DNA of 64,000 bases from Paraburkholderia solitsugae. GTDB taxonomy: Bacteria; Pseudomonadota; Gammaproteobacteria; Burkholderiales; Burkholderiaceae. Within the stretch, counting starts at the first letter, position 1. Each line of letters begins with the position of its first letter. The stretch lies in the NCBI RefSeq assembly GCF_013177695.1, contig NZ_WOEY01000085.1:22400-86399 (forward strand), read 5' to 3'. Made by a program: the position numbers and the translations under genes. The notes below the pieces were generated by a model. The model was not told where the DNA came from. It ran no database searches and saw nothing but the letters and a program-made list of their open reading frames with translations. This document shows, in pieces, positions 1 to 8,779 of this stretch.

Positions 1-1371
1 GACCGCAAGCATCTGATTCACCCGGTCATCAATTACCGCGCGCACGAAGCCCGCGGCGTCACCATCCTCGAGTCGGCCAGCGGCGCGTTCCTGCGCGACG
101 CGGCCGGCAACGAACTGCTCGACGCCTTCTCTGGCCTCTGGTGCGTGAATGTGGGCTACGGCCAGCAAAGCATCGTCGATGTCGCCACCGAGCAGATGAA
201 GAAACTGCCCTACGCAACCGGCTATTTTCATTTCGGCTCGGCCCCGGCGATCGAATTGGCGCAAAAGCTGGTCGAGGTATCGCCCGCGTCGCTGCAACAC
301 GTGTATTTCACGCTCGGCGGTTCCGATGCAGTCGATTCGGCCATTCGTTTCATCACGCACTACTTCAACGCAACCGGGCGGCCGTCGAAGAAACACATCA
401 TCGCACTGCAACGCGGCTACCACGGCTCGTCGACCATGGGCGCGGGGCTCACCGCCTTGCCCGCGTTCCACCGCAATTTCGATCTGCCGCTGCCGAACCA
501 GCATCATCTGCCATCGCCGTATGCATACCGCAACGATTTCGCCGATGACGCCGCATTGATCGCCGCCTCGGTGGCCGCGCTCGAAGCAAAGGTGGCCGAA
601 CTCGGCGCGGACAACGTCGCAGCCTTTTTCTGCGAACCGATCCAGGGCTCGGGCGGCGTGATCGTGCCGCCGGTCGGCTGGTTGAAAGCGATGCGCGAAA
701 GCTGCCGCAAGCTCGGTATTCTGTTCGTCGCCGACGAAGTCATCACCGGTTTTGGGCGCACGGGTCCGTTGTTCGCCTGCCAGGGCGAAAACGTCGAACC
801 GGATCTGATGACGGTGGCAAAGGGTTTGACCGCCGGCTATGCGCCGATGGGCGCCGTGCTGATGTCTGACGAAATCTATCAAGGCATTGCCGATGGCGAC
901 ACCGAAGCGGTCGTCGGCCACGGCCATACGTATTCGGCGCACCCGGTCAGCGCGGCGATCGGTCTCGAAGTGCTGCGCCTCTATCACGAAGGCGGCCTGC
1001 TCGCGAACGGCGTCGCACGCGGCCCGCGTTTCGCCCGCGGCCTCGACGCGCTGCTCGCGCATCCGCTCGTGGGCGACTCGCGCCATCGTGGCCTGCTCGG
1101 CGCGCTCGAACTGGTATCGGACAAAGACAGCAAGGCAGGCTTCGATCCCGCGCTGAAACTGTCCGAACGGATCGCCGCGGCCGCGTATGAAAACCGTCTG
1201 ATCTTCCGCGCGTTCGGCGATAACATTCTCGGCTTTGCGCCCGCGCTTTCGTACACGGAGGCCGAGTTCGATCTGATGTTCGAGCGCCTTGAAAAAACCC
1301 TCGACGACGTTCTCGGAGAAGCCGATGTCCGGGCCGCCCTGAAGGTCAAAATTCATGCCACCGCGTGCTAG
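1..1371 (+). CDS. Class III aminotransferase, 5' end cut by window
   Basis: PLP-dependent class III (omega-amino-acid or aspartate aminotransferase family) enzyme that moves an amino group from an omega-amino acid or amine to a keto acid. The frame is open from base 1 (DRKHLIHPVINYRAHE), so the start lies outside the window. About 456 codons are visible, close to the full family length of 440-460. Visible signatures are the PLP-binding FVADEVITGFGRTG segment and the lysine of MTVAKGLTAGYAPMGA, which forms the Schiff base. The Lrp/AsnC regulator 53 bp downstream on the same strand is a common partner for such enzymes. The exact substrate cannot be read from the sequence; beta-alanine, putrescine or another amine are all possible. 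Confidence 0.9.
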   Translation, partial: DRKHLIHPVINYRAHEARGVTILESASGAFLRDAAGNELLDAFSGLWCVNVGYGQQSIVDVATEQMKKLPYATGYFHFGSAPAIELAQKLVEVSPASLQHVYFTLGGSDAVDSAIRFITHYFNATGRPSKKHIIALQRGYHGSSTMGAGLTALPAFHRNFDLPLPNQHHLPSPYAYRNDFADDAALIAASVAALEAKVAELGADNVAAFFCEPIQGSGGVIVPPVGWLKAMRESCRKLGILFVADEVITGFGRTGPLFACQGENVEPDLMTVAKGLTAGYAPMGAVLMSDEIYQGIADGDTEAVVGHGHTYSAHPVSAAIGLEVLRLYHEGGLLANGVARGPRFARGLDALLAHPLVGDSRHRGLLGALELVSDKDSKAGFDPALKLSERIAAAAYENRLIFRAFGDNILGFAPALSYTEAEFDLMFERLEKTLDDVLGEADVRAALKVKIHATAC

Positions 1372-1424
1372 AGTAGAGGACCGTTCGAGACCCTTTCACC
1401 GATCGCCGGAGCGATAACGTTACG

Positions 1425-1922
1425 ATGAGCAGCGACAGCAAGCTAGACCGGATTGACCTGCGCATACTTTCACAGTTGCAGAAGAAAGGCCGCATAACCA
1501 ACGTCGAGCTTGCCGACGCGGTCGGCCTTTCGCCCAGTCCTTGCCTTATCCGCGTCAAGCGTCTGGAGAAGGCCGGCTACATCATCGGCTACGGCGCGCA
1601 GATCCAGCTCGAAAAGCTCGGCGACGTGCAGATCGTCTTCACGGAAGTCACACTCGCCGATCATCGGCGGGAAGACTTCATCAAGTTCGTGAATGCGATC
1701 AAAGATGTCGACGAGATCGTCGAGTGCCATCTGGCGAGCGGCGGCTATGACTATCTGCTGAAGTTCGTCACGCGCAGCGTGAGCCACTATCAAAGCATCG
1801 TCGAGGGCCTGCTGGAGCGCGATATCGGCATCGAGAAATACTTCAGCTACGTGATCATCAAGTCGCCGTTCGTGAAGAGCCACTATCCGCTTGAGACGCT
1901 GTTCTCGCAGAATCACAACTAG
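1425..1922 (+). CDS. Lrp/AsnC family transcriptional regulator
   Basis: DNA-binding regulator of 165 aa. The N-terminal winged helix-turn-helix (about residues 8-60, LRILSQLQKKGRITNVELADAVG) is followed by the ligand-sensing RAM domain (about 75-150), the normal Lrp/AsnC size and layout. It follows the class III aminotransferase by 53 bp and probably senses the amino acid or amine that enzyme uses. The same-strand position suggests co-transcription, although the gap could hold its own promoter. The ligand is unknown. Confidence 0.9.
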   Translation: MSSDSKLDRIDLRILSQLQKKGRITNVELADAVGLSPSPCLIRVKRLEKAGYIIGYGAQIQLEKLGDVQIVFTEVTLADHRREDFIKFVNAIKDVDEIVECHLASGGYDYLLKFVTRSVSHYQSIVEGLLERDIGIEKYFSYVIIKSPFVKSHYPLETLFSQNHN

Positions 1923-1958
1923 TCCAACAGCCCGGCACGGGCACCCCGCCAATGTCCG

Positions 1959-4295
1959 TTATGGATAATCGCTGAAGCGGGATACCGGTTCGCTTTCCGT
2001 GGTCGCCGGTGTATAGCCCGGCACATTCGCGCGAAACTGATTGAGCAGGCCGTTATCGACCTGCGAAAAACCTTTGAGCTGGAGTTGCATGAGCACGCGC
2101 GTGCCGGTGCTGGGCGACGTGGTCGAGGTGGCGTTGGTGTATTTCTCGAACGCCACGCCAAGCGACCAGCAATCCGCATCGTACTGAAGTCCCAGCAAGC
2201 CGGCGATCAGCCGATGCGTGCTCATGTCGTAATTGACCCGCGCGACACTGACAACGTTGTGCGATAGCGGCCATTGCTCGGACACGATGAACTGATTGAC
2301 CGGTTGATAGTCGAGCGTGCTGTTGGCGCGCGTGTAGCGGTACGCGACATTCAGCACCTCCCGTGAGGCTGGCGACCAGCCAAAACCGATTTCCGCATTC
2401 GTCAGATAGTGGTTGGCCTGACTGTACTCCACGGCCTGTTCCGCTGAAAAACCCGGACCCAGCTTATACGACGCGCCGCCAATTACACTCGTGCGCGCAA
2501 CGGTGCCGATTGCATCGCCGGGGTTGAGGGTCACCTGTGGCGTGCGAAAGTCGTACTGCTCCGCAAGGACGAAACGGGCCCGTTCGTCACCGCTCGAGGG
2601 ATCGATGAAGCGCGTCGTCAGGGCCGCCGTGAGGCGGCTGGCATCGGACACCCGGTCATTGCCGACGAAGCTGTTAGGCATGAACAGTTCCGTTAGCCCG
2701 AAATCGGCCGTCGCCGTATCGAACAAAGGCGCGAACGACTGGTTGCGGTAAGGCGTGTACACATAGAACAACCGCGGTTCGAGCGTCTGGATATACGATT
2801 GCCCGAAGAGCCGAACGCTGCGTTCGAAGCGCATGCCCGAATCGAGGCTGAAGGTCGGCACGTTGACGTCGAACGTCTTCGGCTGCCCGGCAGGCGCATC
2901 CGATCCGATCGTCGTAAGGTCGTACGCGGCGAAATGCCAGGCGAGCTTCGGCGTGATGAACCAGCCGGGTCGCTCGATCGGATAGCTGACGTAAGGGTTG
3001 AAAACGAAGCGGCTGCCTTGCGTCGCATCGGCCGACGAGATCGTGAAGCGTGTCGCATCCGCTTCGGCGCCAAAGTCGAAGCCTCCCACGTTGTAGCGCG
3101 CGTAATGAACATTGACCTGCGGTTCGCGGTTATAGGTCGAGTCGCTCGTAAAAGCTTGCCAACGTTGCTCGCGAGCCAGCACGCTCCACGGTCCGTTTGT
3201 GTAAGTCAGACCCGCTTCCTGCTGATACAGCGTGGTGGAACCCGTCGGAAACGCGACACCCGATGCAAGGTCGGTCACCACCGTCGAGTCCGACACCCGG
3301 TTGTAGTTGACGTAGGCGCCAAAGCCCGAGCCGATGTTCCAGGTCTGATTCAGCGCAATCGAATAACGGTCGGTTTTGGTGATCTCATCGTGTGGCAGCC
3401 ACGCGACCGAGATAGACCCTGAATCGTTCGGCTGCAGGTAGCGGTAGTCTGCCGTCAACATCTCGCCTCGTTTCGACATGATGCGAGGCGTCAGGGTGAG
3501 ATCGTAGTTCGGCGCGAGGTTGAAGTAATACGGTAACGCGACGTCGACACCGTTGGTCGAACTGATCGAGAACGTAGGCGGCAGGAACCCGCTGCGCCGC
3601 GCGCCGGACAACGGAAACGATAGCCACGGACTCGCCAGCAGCGGCACGCCCTGGAAAAACAGCACGCCGTTGTGTGCGATCCCTTCGTCGTTGCCGGTAT
3701 CCATGTCGAACTCGGAGGCCTTCAGATACCACGCGGGGTCCGACTCGCATTGGCAGGTGCTATACGTACCGTGATGAACGACCGTGCGCTCGTTATCGAT
3801 CAGATCCGCCCGTTGAGCGCTACCCCACCCGCCCGTCAGATGAAACCGGTACTTGGGCACGCTGATAGTGCCTTCATTCGCTTCGACGTAAAAATGCGCG
3901 TCCGGGCCATTGAACACATTACCGTCGTCGACCAGTTGCACCTGCCCATAAGCATCTGCCTTATCGGTATCGACGTCGTAATGCAGCGCGTCGCCTTTAA
4001 TGATCGACGCGTAACGCCGCAGTTGCGCGTGGCCCTTCAGAGAAACGTCCGTGCCAGTCGTGGCGGTTACCGAATCAGCGATCACCGAAGTAACGGGCTT
4101 GTCGCCCGCTCGTAAGGGATGTTCCGTCAGTTGCGGATCAAGCCGCAAGCTCCAGACGCCGTCGAGCGGTTCCGGGACCGCAGACGCGCCGACCAGTTGC
4201 GCATATCCGGCAAGCGGCACGCATCCGGCCGTACTCAGCATGAACGAAACGAGAGGCCTTAAGCGTAGGCATCGAAATACACCGCGTAGTATCAA
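1959..4295 (-). CDS. lptD: LptD-type LPS-assembly outer membrane protein, probable second copy
   Basis: Homologue of LptD (OstA/Imp), the outer-membrane beta-barrel that inserts lipopolysaccharide into the outer leaflet. At 778 aa it has the family length: an N-terminal OstA/LptA-like jellyroll (about residues 65-180) and a C-terminal barrel rich in alternating aromatic strands (about 230-740). Cysteines at 181 and 183 (STCQC) and one at 709 (DADCW) occupy the regions where classical LptD forms disulfides; the usual adjacent C-terminal Cys pair is reduced to one. The TTG start at 4295 gives a plausible signal peptide but has no clear ribosome-binding site, so the start is uncertain. The usual lptD neighbours surA and pdxA are absent, and a BamA homologue lies divergently nearby, so this looks like a paralogue. 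Confidence 0.87.
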   Translation of the reverse strand: MILRGVFRCLRLRPLVSFMLSTAGCVPLAGYAQLVGASAVPEPLDGVWSLRLDPQLTEHPLRAGDKPVTSVIADSVTATTGTDVSLKGHAQLRRYASIIKGDALHYDVDTDKADAYGQVQLVDDGNVFNGPDAHFYVEANEGTISVPKYRFHLTGGWGSAQRADLIDNERTVVHHGTYSTCQCESDPAWYLKASEFDMDTGNDEGIAHNGVLFFQGVPLLASPWLSFPLSGARRSGFLPPTFSISSTNGVDVALPYYFNLAPNYDLTLTPRIMSKRGEMLTADYRYLQPNDSGSISVAWLPHDEITKTDRYSIALNQTWNIGSGFGAYVNYNRVSDSTVVTDLASGVAFPTGSTTLYQQEAGLTYTNGPWSVLAREQRWQAFTSDSTYNREPQVNVHYARYNVGGFDFGAEADATRFTISSADATQGSRFVFNPYVSYPIERPGWFITPKLAWHFAAYDLTTIGSDAPAGQPKTFDVNVPTFSLDSGMRFERSVRLFGQSYIQTLEPRLFYVYTPYRNQSFAPLFDTATADFGLTELFMPNSFVGNDRVSDASRLTAALTTRFIDPSSGDERARFVLAEQYDFRTPQVTLNPGDAIGTVARTSVIGGASYKLGPGFSAEQAVEYSQANHYLTNAEIGFGWSPASREVLNVAYRYTRANSTLDYQPVNQFIVSEQWPLSHNVVSVARVNYDMSTHRLIAGLLGLQYDADCWSLGVAFEKYTNATSTTSPSTGTRVLMQLQLKGFSQVDNGLLNQFRANVPGYTPATTESEPVSRFSDYP

Positions 4296-4387
4296 AACAG
4301 ATAAGGATCGGAAAGGATGACAGACGCGTCAAGGCGAACAGAAGCCCGGGCTGGCGTCAGGATGAACAGCCGCGAATGCGCGCGGCG

Positions 4388-4786
4388 CTATTGAAGCGTG
4401 ACCTCGTTGGAGCGCGAATCCGCCACGCCTGCCGCGCCCGCTGCGCCACCCAATGCCTGCAGCAGATACGGAATCTGCTCTGCCGGCAAAGAAAACGACA
4501 GCCCCGCGCTACTGGATAAACGGAACCGGATCACGACCATTCCCATGCCGTTCAGTCTGCCGACTTCCCAGCCCTGGCAGTGCAGCGCGAAGCCCATCTC
4601 CTGATTGTTATGAATCACGCGGTCGGCGTGCTCGATTGCATTCGGAAGCGCCACCAGCAGGTCATTGAGCACCGAACGGTGAAGCGCTGCCGTGGGTTGA
4701 TTGCCGTGTATCAGCAGATATTGACCGTCCGCCGTCAACTGCATATCCGTGATCGAATTCAGCAGGAAGGTTGATGGATCAGACAC
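4388..4786 (-). CDS. Hypothetical 132-aa protein between lptD-like and bamA-like genes
   Basis: Not recognised. The protein has 132 aa with no signal peptide or membrane segment, so it is probably cytoplasmic. Its middle alternates beta-like stretches (GWEVGRLNGMGMVVIRFRL) and it ends in an Ala/Gly-rich tail. The start is GTG at 4786 with a strong GGAGGGG ribosome-binding site 7 bases upstream. The stop of the preceding small gene overlaps this start by 8 bases, indicating translational coupling. The lptD-like gene follows 92 bp downstream on the same strand, so the three probably form an operon. Confidence 0.65.
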   Translation of the reverse strand: MSDPSTFLLNSITDMQLTADGQYLLIHGNQPTAALHRSVLNDLLVALPNAIEHADRVIHNNQEMGFALHCQGWEVGRLNGMGMVVIRFRLSSSAGLSFSLPAEQIPYLLQALGGAAGAAGVADSRSNEVTLQ

Positions 4787-4970
4787 GGCGCACCCCCTCC
4801 TGCGTGCTCGCAGAGCGGTCCACCGCCCTGCCCTGTGTTGCGCCCACCGTGCCGCCGGGCACGTCGCGCAGCGTGCGCATCGACGCCATCGCCAGACGTA
4901 TTGAAAAGATCGGCGATGAGCTAACGCGTAAGACAGCCGAAAGAACCGCCGGTGAAAGAAACTCGATCAT
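4779..4970 (-). CDS. Hypothetical small protein (63 aa), coupled to next gene
   Basis: Not recognised. A 63-aa frame opens with a hydrophobic N-terminus (MIEFLSPAVLSAVLRVSSS) and ends in a polar tail. The ATG at 4970 has a GGAGAA ribosome-binding site 7-8 bases upstream, and the stop codon overlaps the GTG of the next gene, which favours a real gene or a leader peptide. A nested inverted repeat ends directly at its Shine-Dalgarno site. It could instead be only a translated leader for the 132-aa gene. Confidence 0.45.
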   Translation of the reverse strand: MIEFLSPAVLSAVLRVSSSPIFSIRLAMASMRTLRDVPGGTVGATQGRAVDRSASTQEGVRRV

Positions 4971-4981
4971 GATCAGTTCTC

Positions 4982-5019
4982 CAAATGGTGCTACGAACGT
5001 AGCGGAAGTCGACCATTTG
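4982..5019 (-). promoter_or_regulatory. Nested inverted repeat in leader of the lptD-side operon
   Basis: Perfect 8-bp arms CAAATGGT (4982-4989) and ACCATTTG (5012-5019) enclose a second palindrome, GCTACGAACGTAGC (4990-5003). Read as minus-strand RNA, it can fold into a bulged hairpin whose last arm touches the GGAG ribosome-binding site of the 63-aa gene. It could act as an operator between the divergent lptD-side and bamA-like genes or as an RNA structure limiting ribosome access. Confidence 0.5.
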
Positions 5020-5307
5020 ACGATATCAGCGCAAGCACGGCGCCAGGTTACGCGCGCACTACGCTTCCTTCGGATCTGTAACGCATTATTTCGACGCTCG
5101 ACCTGTCATTCGCGCCAGTCCAAGCAGCTGGCGCGCTGCGCCCATTAGTGTCCCTAATGAGCGGAAAGTTTTCAGTAACGGCGAGCAGGGAAGCACGCTC
5201 CTATACTTCGCGCTTTCCAGAGCCATGGAACGTCGTTTCGAATGCATCGCTCGCTGTCGAGCGTTCTTGTTTGCGCTTCACGCGCTGCATCAGGACAGAA
5301 CCCCAAG
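5020..5307. other. Divergent intergenic region upstream of bamA-like gene
   Basis: About 290 bp between the minus-strand operon leader and the bamA-like ATG. It should hold the bamA-like promoter. I see no convincing sigma-E type -35/-10 pair and no credible gene, although a frame in phase with bamA extends back to 5242. Confidence 0.5.
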
Positions 5308-7617
5308 ATGAATCTTCAAGCTTTAACGAGCCGTATCGCGGGCGCGCTCTCGCTCGCCGGCATCACGCTGACAGCCGGGTCGGCCAACGCGACGCAGCCG
5401 TTCGTCGTGCAAGATATCCGGATCGAGGGACTCAAACGCATTGAACCCGGCACCCTGTTTGCCTATCTTCCTATCAAGCAAGGCGGCGTGTTTAACGACG
5501 ACAAGGCTTCGGAAGCCATTCGCGCGCTCTACGCCACGGGCTTCTTCACTGACTTCAAGATCTCGAGTGAAGGCAACGTCGTCATCGTTCAGGTTCAGGA
5601 ACGTCCGGCGGTGGGCACGATCGACTTCGCCGGCATTCATGAGTTCGACAAGGACAACCTGACCAAGGCACTGAATTCGGTCGGGCTGTCGCAAGGCCGC
5701 TACTACGACAAGGCGCTGGTCGACAAAGCCGAGCAGGAGTTAAAGCGCCAGTACCTGACGCGCGGATACTACGCCGCCGAAGTCACCACCACGATCACGC
5801 CGATCGACCGCAACCGGGTAGCGGTGCTGTTCTCGGTCACGGAAGGCCCGAGTGCGAAGATCCGCCAGATCAACTTCATCGGCAACCGCGTATTCAGCAC
5901 GGACACGTTACGCGACGAAATGGAGATGTCCACGCCGAACTGGTTCTCGTGGTACACGAAGAACGACCTGTATGCGAAAGACAAGCTGACCGGGGACCTG
6001 GAGCACATTCGCTCGTACTACCTGAACCGGGGCTATCTGGAGTTCAACATCGAGTCGACCCAGGTATCGCTTACGCCGGACAAGAAGGAGATGTACCTGA
6101 CGGTCACGCTGCATGAAGGCGAGCCGTACACGATCTCGTCGATCAAGCTCGCAGGCAACCTGCTCGATCGCGAGCCTGAGCTGGCACAGCTGATCAAAAT
6201 CAAACCGGGCGAGCGTTTCTCCGCTGAAAAGCTACAAGCGACCACCAAGGCGATCGTCGACAAGCTCGGCGAGTACGGCTATGCGTTCGCCACCGTCAAC
6301 GCGCAGCCGAAGATCGATCAGGAACATCACACGGTGGACCTGACGCTGCAAGTGGACCCGAGCCGCCGCGTGTACGTGCGTCACATCAACGTGGTCGGCA
6401 ACACGCGCACGCGTGATGAAGTGGTGCGCCGCGAAATGCGGCAGCTTGAAAGCTCGTGGTTCGATTCGAACCGCCTCGCGCTGTCGAAAGATCGGGTCAA
6501 CCGTCTCGGCTACTTTACCGATGTCGACGTCACCACGGTGCCGGTAGAAGGTTCGCCCGATCAGGTGGACGTCGACGTCAAGGTGACCGAAAAACCGACC
6601 GGCGCGATTACGTTGGGCGCGGGCTACTCGTCGACGGATAAGGTCGTGCTCTCCGCGGGCGTGTCACAGGACAACGTGTTCGGCTCGGGCACCAGCCTCG
6701 CCTTGAACGTGAACACCGCGAAGACCTACCGCACGCTGACGGTGACGCAAACCGATCCGTACTTCACGGTAGACGGTATCAAACGGATCACCGACGTCTA
6801 CTACCGCACCACCTACCCCCTCTATAACTACACCGATACGAGTTTCAGGATCCTCACTATCGGTGCCGACCTGAAATTCGGCATTCCGTTCTCCGAAGCC
6901 GACACCGTTTATTTCGGTGTCGGTCTCGAACAGAACCGGCTAACGACTGATTCCTTGACACCTCAGAGCTACCTGGACTATGTGGCGGAGTTCGGCCACG
7001 TGGTGAACAACGTGCCGCTCACCACAGGCTGGGCCCGGGACGATCGCGACAGTGCGTTGGTGCCTAGCCGGGGCTATTTCCTGCAAGGCAATGGCGAAGT
7101 GGGCACACCGCTGGGCGGCACCGAGTACTACAAGGCGGACGTTCAGGCGCAGTATTACTATTCATTCGCGCGCGGTTTCATTCTCGGCCTGAATCTTCAA
7201 GGCGGCTATGGCAACGGCTTTGCCGAAAAGGCGTATCCGATCTTCAAGAACTATTACGCGGGCGGTATCGGCTCGGTACGCGGCTACGAAGCCGGTTCGC
7301 TCGGTCCGACCGACAAGACGACCGGCGACCCGATCGGCGGCTCGCGCATGGTCGTGGCCAATGTCGAGATGACGTTCCCGCTGCCGGGCACTGGGTGGGA
7401 CCGCACGCTGCGTGTGTTTACCTTCATGGATGCAGGCAACGTCTGGGGCGACGAAGGAAACAGCACGGGCGCCAACGGATTGCGCTACAGCTACGGCGCG
7501 GGTCTCGAATGGATTTCGCCGATCGGCCCGCTCAAGCTATCGGTTGGCTTCCCGTTGGTGAGACACGCTACCGACAAGTACCAGGTATTCCAGTTTCAGA
7601 TCGGCACGTCGTTCTGA
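5308..7617 (+). CDS. bamA: BamA/Omp85-type outer membrane assembly protein, probable second copy
   Basis: Homologue of BamA, the core of the machinery that folds beta-barrel proteins into the outer membrane. From ATG 5308 it has 769 aa, the BamA length: a signal peptide cut near SANA-TQPF, about five POTRA repeats (roughly residues 27-425), then the 16-strand Omp85 barrel ending in phenylalanine (QIGTSF). The VRGYEAGSLGP motif of barrel loop 6 is intact. The frame extends to 5242, but only 5308 gives a clean signal peptide. Its normal neighbours (rseP, skp, lpxD) are absent and it is divergent from an lptD homologue, so it is probably a paralogue. No other Bam component is encoded here. Confidence 0.9.
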   Translation: MNLQALTSRIAGALSLAGITLTAGSANATQPFVVQDIRIEGLKRIEPGTLFAYLPIKQGGVFNDDKASEAIRALYATGFFTDFKISSEGNVVIVQVQERPAVGTIDFAGIHEFDKDNLTKALNSVGLSQGRYYDKALVDKAEQELKRQYLTRGYYAAEVTTTITPIDRNRVAVLFSVTEGPSAKIRQINFIGNRVFSTDTLRDEMEMSTPNWFSWYTKNDLYAKDKLTGDLEHIRSYYLNRGYLEFNIESTQVSLTPDKKEMYLTVTLHEGEPYTISSIKLAGNLLDREPELAQLIKIKPGERFSAEKLQATTKAIVDKLGEYGYAFATVNAQPKIDQEHHTVDLTLQVDPSRRVYVRHINVVGNTRTRDEVVRREMRQLESSWFDSNRLALSKDRVNRLGYFTDVDVTTVPVEGSPDQVDVDVKVTEKPTGAITLGAGYSSTDKVVLSAGVSQDNVFGSGTSLALNVNTAKTYRTLTVTQTDPYFTVDGIKRITDVYYRTTYPLYNYTDTSFRILTIGADLKFGIPFSEADTVYFGVGLEQNRLTTDSLTPQSYLDYVAEFGHVVNNVPLTTGWARDDRDSALVPSRGYFLQGNGEVGTPLGGTEYYKADVQAQYYYSFARGFILGLNLQGGYGNGFAEKAYPIFKNYYAGGIGSVRGYEAGSLGPTDKTTGDPIGGSRMVVANVEMTFPLPGTGWDRTLRVFTFMDAGNVWGDEGNSTGANGLRYSYGAGLEWISPIGPLKLSVGFPLVRHATDKYQVFQFQIGTSF

Positions 7618-7628
7618 TCAGGACCAAC

Positions 7629-7658
7629 GCCCGCGGTCGTTGCATGAGGACCGCGGGC
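7629..7658 (+). terminator. Hairpin downstream of bamA-like gene
   Basis: A perfect 10-bp stem (GCCCGCGGTC / GACCGCGGGC) with a 10-base loop lies 12 bp after the bamA-like stop codon. No T-run follows, so termination is likely but not of the classical intrinsic type. Confidence 0.55.
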
Positions 7659-7965
7659 ATCGCAGGCATCATTGCATAGAGTTTTCAGTCGCGCCCAGAC
7701 ACCCCACCTCACCGGCCTGAATGGGTTAGCCGCCCGTTCAAAGCTCAGCGTCTTGGCCTCCCGGTCCGACTTCACAAAGTCTCCTCAATTTCGCCATTGT
7801 TGCTCCGACTTTAGTGCCTATCATTCGCTCATCGTCAAAGCGACCGTATACGGTCCGCTGTTGAGCTCGATAGGTCGGCCCATAGCAGCAGATGGTTGAA
7901 ATGGCTGAACGTGAACATCGCACGGACTGCAACCGTCGATTCCGGTTGGGAGGTAACGCAGATTG
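7659..7965. other. Intergenic region with 14-bp palindrome
   Basis: About 300 bp before the atypical response regulator. I see no credible gene. It holds a perfect palindrome, GACCGTATACGGTC (7842-7855), about 110 bp before the regulator start, and a GGAGG ribosome-binding site at 7949-7953. Confidence 0.5.
7842..7855. promoter_or_regulatory. Perfect 14-bp palindrome, possible operator
   Basis: GACCGTATACGGTC is fully self-complementary and lies in the otherwise empty region upstream of the orphan regulator. A symmetric site of this kind suits a dimeric DNA-binding protein, possibly the regulator itself. Function is inferred only. Confidence 0.35.
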
Positions 7966-8745
7966 ATGACTATCAACCTTCTTGTGGTCGAGCCGGATCA
8001 ATCAATCCGGGATCAGTTGCGCTTTCACCTGCATAAGAACCAGATCGCGCTCTCAGTCCTGTATAGCGCGGCTCAGCTTGTCAGCCGGGTGGAACTGGAG
8101 TGTCCGTCCGCGATTCTATTGCGCGCCGAGTCGCCGATGGTCGAAGCGCGAGAGGCGCTCCGGCAACTGCGGTTAGCGGGCTACGACATGCCCATCTTCG
8201 TACACAGCACCTCCGACGAGATCGTCGACAAAATCGTCGCTTTCGAATTGGGTGCGGACGACTATATCGTCGACCCAGTCGACCCGTACGAATTGACCGC
8301 CAGGATCAAGCGCGCCGTGCAACGCGGCAACCGGACGCTTTGCGACGCGCCCGAAATTCGTGAGAAGGTGTCGTTCGGCAGTTACCAGATCGACTTTGCT
8401 ACGCGACGTCTGCTCAAAAACGGCTGCGAAATCTCGCTGCGATCCGGCGAGTTTGCCTTACTCAAGCTGTTCGCCAGCAACCCGATGCGGATATTGACGC
8501 GTTCTATGGTCAACAGCCAGCTAGGGAGGGCGGAGAGCCAGAAGGCCAGTCTCGATGTTGCGGTTTACCGCTTGCGCGGCGTGATAGAGACAGATCCATC
8601 CGCCCCTAGGTTTATTCAGACGCTGCGCGGACGAGGCTATATGTTCGTCCCATCGCCAGAGTCGCCACCCTCACATGGGTCGCGCGAAGGTGCGAATTTT
8701 GTCGGGCACAGGGTGTTTGGCGAACGAGGCACCGGATTCGCATGA
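7966..8745 (+). CDS. Atypical OmpR-family response regulator with degenerate receiver
   Basis: Protein of 259 aa with an N-terminal receiver fold (about residues 3-118) and a C-terminal winged-helix DNA-binding domain (about 128-228, ending TLRGRGYMFV). The acidic pocket is partly kept (E9, D11), but the phosphoacceptor Asp is replaced by Arg53 in AILLRAESPM, and the switch Lys is Asp103 in the GADDYIVDPVDPYEL segment. Classical phosphotransfer therefore looks impossible. No histidine kinase is adjacent. It probably works without phosphorylation, as other atypical OmpR-type regulators do. A TTG at 7963 with better spacing from GGAGG is an alternative start. Confidence 0.85.
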   Translation: MTINLLVVEPDQSIRDQLRFHLHKNQIALSVLYSAAQLVSRVELECPSAILLRAESPMVEAREALRQLRLAGYDMPIFVHSTSDEIVDKIVAFELGADDYIVDPVDPYELTARIKRAVQRGNRTLCDAPEIREKVSFGSYQIDFATRRLLKNGCEISLRSGEFALLKLFASNPMRILTRSMVNSQLGRAESQKASLDVAVYRLRGVIETDPSAPRFIQTLRGRGYMFVPSPESPPSHGSREGANFVGHRVFGERGTGFA

Positions 8746-8779
8746 CGCCCGGACCGATATGAAGAACCGCGATACAGCG

